Source: Candidatus Curtissbacteria bacterium (GTDB taxonomy: Bacteria > Patescibacteriota > Microgenomatia > Curtissbacterales > GWA2-41-24). From it: DNA of 7,327 bases. The stretch covers positions 1 through 7,327 of the forward strand of contig JACPYZ010000070.1 of assembly GCA_016195765.1 (NCBI GenBank), in the 5' to 3' direction. This document shows positions 5,102 through 7,327 of this stretch, piece by piece (position 1 is the stretch's first letter; every line of letters starts with the position of its first letter). Made by a program: the position numbers and the translations under genes. The notes under the pieces were generated by a model. That model ran no database searches. It was not told the DNA's origin and was given only the letters and a program-made list of their open reading frames with translations.

Positions 5102-5953
5102 AACCTTAAAATAGCTTTTTTCGGCACCCCGCGGCTTGCCCAAATAGTCCTTTTACATTTGCTGGATAGCGACTTTAAGCCGTCTATTATTGTTACCTCT
5201 CCGGACGCCAAAAGCGGCCGGGGTCAGAATTTAAACTTCTCCCCTGTCAAAACAACAGCCACGGAAAAAGGCATTGAAGTTATACAAGATTTAAAACAGC
5301 TACCCCAATTTGATTTGGCAATCCTTATTGCCTTTGGCAAAATACTACCAAAAGAAATTCTGGGAATCCCCAAATATGGATTTTTGAATATTCACCCGTC
5401 GCTATTGCCTAAATATCGCGGCCCTTCACCAATCCAGACGGCCATTTTAAATGGCGACGGCGAAACAGGTGTCACAATTATCAAACTAGACGAGCAAGTT
5501 GACCACGGCCCAATGTATGGCAAAAAGACAATCGAAATTGAAAAAACAGACACTCATATGGCACTGATTGAAAAGTTAGGACTACTTGGAAGCAACTTGC
5601 TTTTGGAAGTTCTTCCGAGCTATTTGGCAAACAATTTAAAAGCAGAAGAACAAGACCACGCACAGGCAACAACCACAAAGCACATTGCCAAAACCGATGG
5701 ATTTATTGATGTTCAAAACCCACCAGACCCGCAAACTTTAGACCGAATGATAAGAGCCTACTTTCCTTGGCCAACCGTTTGGGCAGAAATAGGGACTAGA
5801 GACCGAGAACCTGAGACAAGTAAGCTGAGAATCAAGTTACTACCCAACCAAATCGTTCAGCCCGAAGGCAAAAAACCGATGGGAATCAAAGAATTCTTCA
5901 ATGGCTACCCTCAAGCAAAAGCACAAATGGAAAAGCTTATTGCCCAAACCTGA
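5090..5953 (+). CDS. fmt: Methionyl-tRNA formyltransferase
   Basis: Fmt transfers a formyl group from 10-formyl-THF to initiator Met-tRNA. The N-terminal formyltransferase domain is complete: IAFFGTP (8-14), SGRGQNLNFSPVK (42-54), and the catalytic trio Asn100, His102 and Asp138 in FLNIHPSLLPKYRG and LDEQVDHG. These are offset by 8 from E. coli Asn108, His110 and Asp146. The linker HAQATTTKHIAKTDGFID and the C-terminal YFPWPTVWAEI follow, and the protein ends with QPEGKKPMGIKEFFNGYP, so it is not truncated. At 287 aa against 315 it has a shortened C-terminal tRNA-binding domain. Residues 235-248 of that domain are encoded by a 7-nt-period repeat. The stop is TGA. The last 17 nt overlap the - strand gene that ends at 5937. 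Start context (ATAAATGACAGATT) is identical to that of def. Confidence 0.97.
   Translation: MTDSNLKIAFFGTPRLAQIVLLHLLDSDFKPSIIVTSPDAKSGRGQNLNFSPVKTTATEKGIEVIQDLKQLPQFDLAILIAFGKILPKEILGIPKYGFLNIHPSLLPKYRGPSPIQTAILNGDGETGVTIIKLDEQVDHGPMYGKKTIEIEKTDTHMALIEKLGLLGSNLLLEVLPSYLANNLKAEEQDHAQATTTKHIAKTDGFIDVQNPPDPQTLDRMIRAYFPWPTVWAEIGTRDREPETSKLRIKLLPNQIVQPEGKKPMGIKEFFNGYPQAKAQMEKLIAQT
5792..5833 (+). repeat. Degenerate heptamer array inside fmt
   Basis: Six 7-nt units start at 5792, 5799, 5806, 5813, 5820 and 5827. Position 4 is A in all six, and the first four fit RRRACNN; the clearest units read GAGACCG and GAGACAA. It encodes residues 235-248 of Fmt, a polar stretch in the shortened C-terminal domain, so it probably forms a surface loop. 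Confidence 0.5.
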
Positions 5954-6407
5954 GACCGGTCATTACTTTAGAAACAACTGTTTTTATTACATCGATCACC
6001 TTGATTACAATTGGTGGAACTTTAAAACCTTCGCCAGTTGCGGCTCTTATCTGCGCTTCTTGAGAAAGCCTGTGAGCTGCTTGAGGAAATTGTTCTTCCC
6101 CTACTTTTCTTTCTGCTTCTATTACTTCGCGATCGACAATTTCGTGAACATCCCGAGATTCCGACCTGGGCGTTGGGGTCCCGTGTTCCATACCACTTTG
6201 CTGATGAAACATGTGGCGCAAACGTTCTTCTTCTCTGGCTTGTTCTGCTGCTCTTTCATTTTCCCTTTCGAGTGAATCTTTAAGATAACTTGCGACCGCA
6301 CCTGGTTGCTCTTGCGCACCGACTTCACCAATAACAGGACCGTGACCCTCGGTTGGTGCAGAAGGTGCTTCTGAAGCCATTTCAAAACCGGGAGCTTTGC
6401 TTGCCAT
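5937..6407 (-). CDS. Unknown protein, charged coil with amphipathic C-terminal helix (cassette gene 3)
   Basis: This 156-aa protein is not recognised. Residues 1-37 are Pro/Ala/Gly/Glu-rich and probably disordered, with a partial internal repeat (MASKAPGFE then MASEAPSAP). Residues 38-66 are rich in Glu, Arg and Ala and look like a coiled coil. A His/Gln/Pro stretch follows. Residues 85-125 form another charged helix. The C-terminus (FKVPPIVIKVIDVIKTVV onward, 128-152) is a Val/Ile-rich helix with regularly spaced Lys, amphipathic and possibly membrane-associated. There is no signal peptide and no Cys. The ATG lies 3 nt after the stop of the preceding cassette gene, and AAGG just upstream is a weak Shine-Dalgarno. 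Its stop overlaps the end of fmt on the opposite strand. Alternative frames here are Cys/Phe/Tyr-rich shadows. Function is unknown. Confidence 0.8.
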   Translation of the reverse strand: MASKAPGFEMASEAPSAPTEGHGPVIGEVGAQEQPGAVASYLKDSLERENERAAEQAREEERLRHMFHQQSGMEHGTPTPRSESRDVHEIVDREVIEAERKVGEEQFPQAAHRLSQEAQIRAATGEGFKVPPIVIKVIDVIKTVVSKVMTGLRFGQ

Positions 6408-6410
6408 GCC

Positions 6411-6761
6411 TTAGCCTGTTTGCTGCAAAGTAGAAAAACTGCTGTTTTGTTCTGTTTCAATCTTTGTCACGTCGGTCAACAACTCTTGCACAACTTCGCG
6501 CGTGACCTTTTCGAGCTTTTCCTTAAGTTCTGGGTCTTGGTACGCTTGATGCATTCCTTCTTGAACCTCAAGATCGGTCACTGTATCGTCGCTAAAATAT
6601 GCCATCATTTTTTGGTATAGTTCTGGGTTTTCTTTTTCTATCTCGGCCAAAACACGAATAATCAAATATTCGTAGAAGGTGCGCACAAAACCCTCGCGCT
6701 TTACTTCGGGATAATTAGAATTGACCAGCAAATTAGTCAAAATGTCGTCAATCGTCGTCAT
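6411..6761 (-). CDS. Unknown acidic all-helical protein (cassette gene 2)
   Basis: This 116-aa protein is predicted soluble, acidic and mostly helical: MTTIDDILTNLL, then EGFVRTFYEYLIIRVLAEIE (24-42), PELYQKMMAYFSDD, and a long charged helix at about 76-97 (QDPELKEKLEKVTREVVQEL) ending in a polar Ser/Gln tail. It has no Cys, no signal peptide and no membrane span. Composition resembles the short helical proteins of unknown function that are common in Patescibacteria (DUF5663 came to mind), but I cannot confirm membership. Its ATG directly follows the stop of cassette gene 1 with no intervening base, so translation is probably coupled. It sits between two proteins with cationic amphipathic tails, so an acidic partner or chaperone role is a reasonable guess only. 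Confidence 0.82.
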   Translation of the reverse strand: MTTIDDILTNLLVNSNYPEVKREGFVRTFYEYLIIRVLAEIEKENPELYQKMMAYFSDDTVTDLEVQEGMHQAYQDPELKEKLEKVTREVVQELLTDVTKIETEQNSSFSTLQQTG

Positions 6762-7241
6762 TTAATGACCCCCCAACATACCAGCAATGGAAACAGCTTT
6801 AATTAGTACATTTTTCATGGCACTCATGAACCTAGTACTCATTTTTACACGGGTATTTTCTGGGCTATGATTCTTTATGTATTCTTGATTGAAAGCATTC
6901 CTCTGCCCTTGTAGCTCCGCGACAGCTTGTGGATCAGTGATTAGCTTGCCAATATCTTTCGGTGCTTGCAATCCTTCTGGCATCTTTAGCTCCTCGCTAG
7001 TTACCGGCCCTGCTGGCTTTTCTGTAGTGGCGGCTTCAACCGACCCAGCCGTTGCACCTCTGGCTAATTCTTGCAATCTCGCTTCTGCTTCTTCACGATG
7101 TTGACCAGGAAGCATAGAAATTAGATCACGGAAATGGCTCATTCTCCCATTGTGACTATCGTCTGGGTGATCAGCAGGTTCGCCGGGTTGGCCAGACGGA
7201 CGTTCAAGAACCGCCGTGTTGCCTTCGCGAGATTCGTCCAT
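6762..7241 (-). CDS. Unknown protein, disordered N-terminus and amphipathic C-terminal helix (cassette gene 1)
   Basis: This 159-aa protein is not recognised. Residues 1-33 are rich in Gly, Pro, Asp, Glu and His and likely disordered. Residues 35-62 (SHFRDLISMLPGQHREEAEA onward) form a charged helix. A Thr/Ala/Pro linker follows, then LKMPEGLQAPKDIGKLITDP and a polar helix (105-125). The C-terminus (RVKMSTRFMSAMKNVLIKAV then SIAGMLGGH, 131-159) is a Met-rich, Lys/Arg-bearing amphipathic helix ending in a Gly-Gly-His tail. This layout repeats that of cassette gene 3, although no residue-by-residue homology is evident. It is the first gene of the - strand cassette and its stop abuts the next start. 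The ATG at 7241 is preceded by a -10-like element 8 nt away and by no Shine-Dalgarno. Confidence 0.78.
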   Translation of the reverse strand: MDESREGNTAVLERPSGQPGEPADHPDDSHNGRMSHFRDLISMLPGQHREEAEARLQELARGATAGSVEAATTEKPAGPVTSEELKMPEGLQAPKDIGKLITDPQAVAELQGQRNAFNQEYIKNHSPENTRVKMSTRFMSAMKNVLIKAVSIAGMLGGH

Positions 7242-7249
7242 TTAAATAA

Positions 7250-7260
7250 ATGGTAGCACA
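7250..7260 (-). promoter_or_regulatory. Extended -10 promoter for the - strand cassette
   Basis: On the - strand, TGTGCTACCAT (7260-7250) is an extended -10: TG, one base, then TACCAT, which matches TATAAT at 4 of 6. It ends 8 nt before the ATG of cassette gene 1, so the transcript would start at or within about 3 nt of the start codon. The -35 at 17-nt spacing (AATGAC) is weak, as is common for extended -10 promoters. Confidence 0.45.
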
Positions 7261-7265
7261 AAGTT

Positions 7266-7306
7266 AGATTTAGTCATTAGCTGTTAGCTATTGGAGATTA
7301 GTTAGA
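7266..7306 (+). repeat. Degenerate heptamer array upstream of the - strand cassette
   Basis: Units start at 7272, 7279, 7286, 7293 and 7300, after a 6-nt unit at 7266. They begin AG or GG in + orientation and most end in TT; AGCTGTT and AGCTATT are the closest pair. The array occupies about half of the 86 bp between the cassette start and the window edge and covers the region where a -35 would lie. Apart from the -10 element and this array I see nothing in that stretch. Confidence 0.5.
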
Positions 7307-7327
7307 CAGTTGCCTGGAGAACTTCAA

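Noticed and set aside
5901..6275. 124-codon + strand open frame overlapping the end of fmt and cassette gene 3
   Set aside because: Its translation is Cys/Phe/Tyr/Trp-rich without sensible pattern, and it is antisense to a frame with normal protein composition; it is a shadow.
6122..6460. 112-codon - strand open frame out of phase with cassette genes 2 and 3
   Set aside because: It overlaps both better-supported cassette genes in another frame and has no independent support.
5937..7241. Calling the three-gene cassette a toxin-antitoxin or bacteriocin system
   Set aside because: Amphipathic tails and an acidic partner are suggestive, but no known toxin fold, leader peptide, transporter or immunity motif is visible.
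1..7327. CRISPR, tRNA, rRNA or insertion sequence
   Set aside because: No regularly spaced long repeats, no cloverleaf or rRNA signatures, and no transposase-like coding or paired terminal inverted repeats were seen; the heptamer arrays are too short and unspaced for CRISPR.

Overview
The window looks like a piece of a reduced, moderately AT-rich bacterial genome, most likely a member of the Patescibacteria/CPR. This is inferred from gene character, not from a marker search. Genes are short and tightly packed. The PriA homologue has lost its helicase motifs, peptide deformylase and Fmt are shorter than usual, and Shine-Dalgarno sequences are nearly absent. TGA acts as a normal stop (folD and fmt both end in TGA), which argues against the CPR lineages that recode UGA as glycine.

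Layout on the + strand: the 3' three-quarters of glyA (2-973), folD (1020-1859), an overlapping 7-helix membrane protein (1852-2445), an ATPase-dead priA (2899-4578), def (4613-5068) and fmt (5090-5953). One unrecognised small gene (2489-2815) lies on the - strand between the membrane protein and priA, and is divergent from priA. The right end is a tightly packed three-gene - strand cassette of unknown function (7241 down to 5937). It converges on fmt, and the two 3' ends overlap by 17 bp.

The recognised genes form a connected pathway. GlyA makes 5,10-methylene-THF from serine. FolD converts it to 10-formyl-THF. Fmt uses that to formylate initiator Met-tRNA. Def later removes the formyl group from nascent proteins. 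PriA is the only replication-restart gene here; in this form it can plausibly bind DNA and recruit partners but not unwind DNA.

The least expected features are: (i) six degenerate arrays with a 7-nt period, three in intergenic or junction DNA and three inside coding sequence at probable variable segments; (ii) promoters placed so close to the start codons that several mRNAs would be leaderless; (iii) the SWEET-like 3+1+3 architecture with internal duplication in the membrane protein; (iv) the uncharacterised three-gene cassette, whose outer two proteins each have a disordered or charged N-terminus and a cationic amphipathic C-terminal helix. No tRNA, rRNA, CRISPR, insertion sequence or convincing intrinsic terminator was seen. 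No gene-free stretch exceeds 300 bases.
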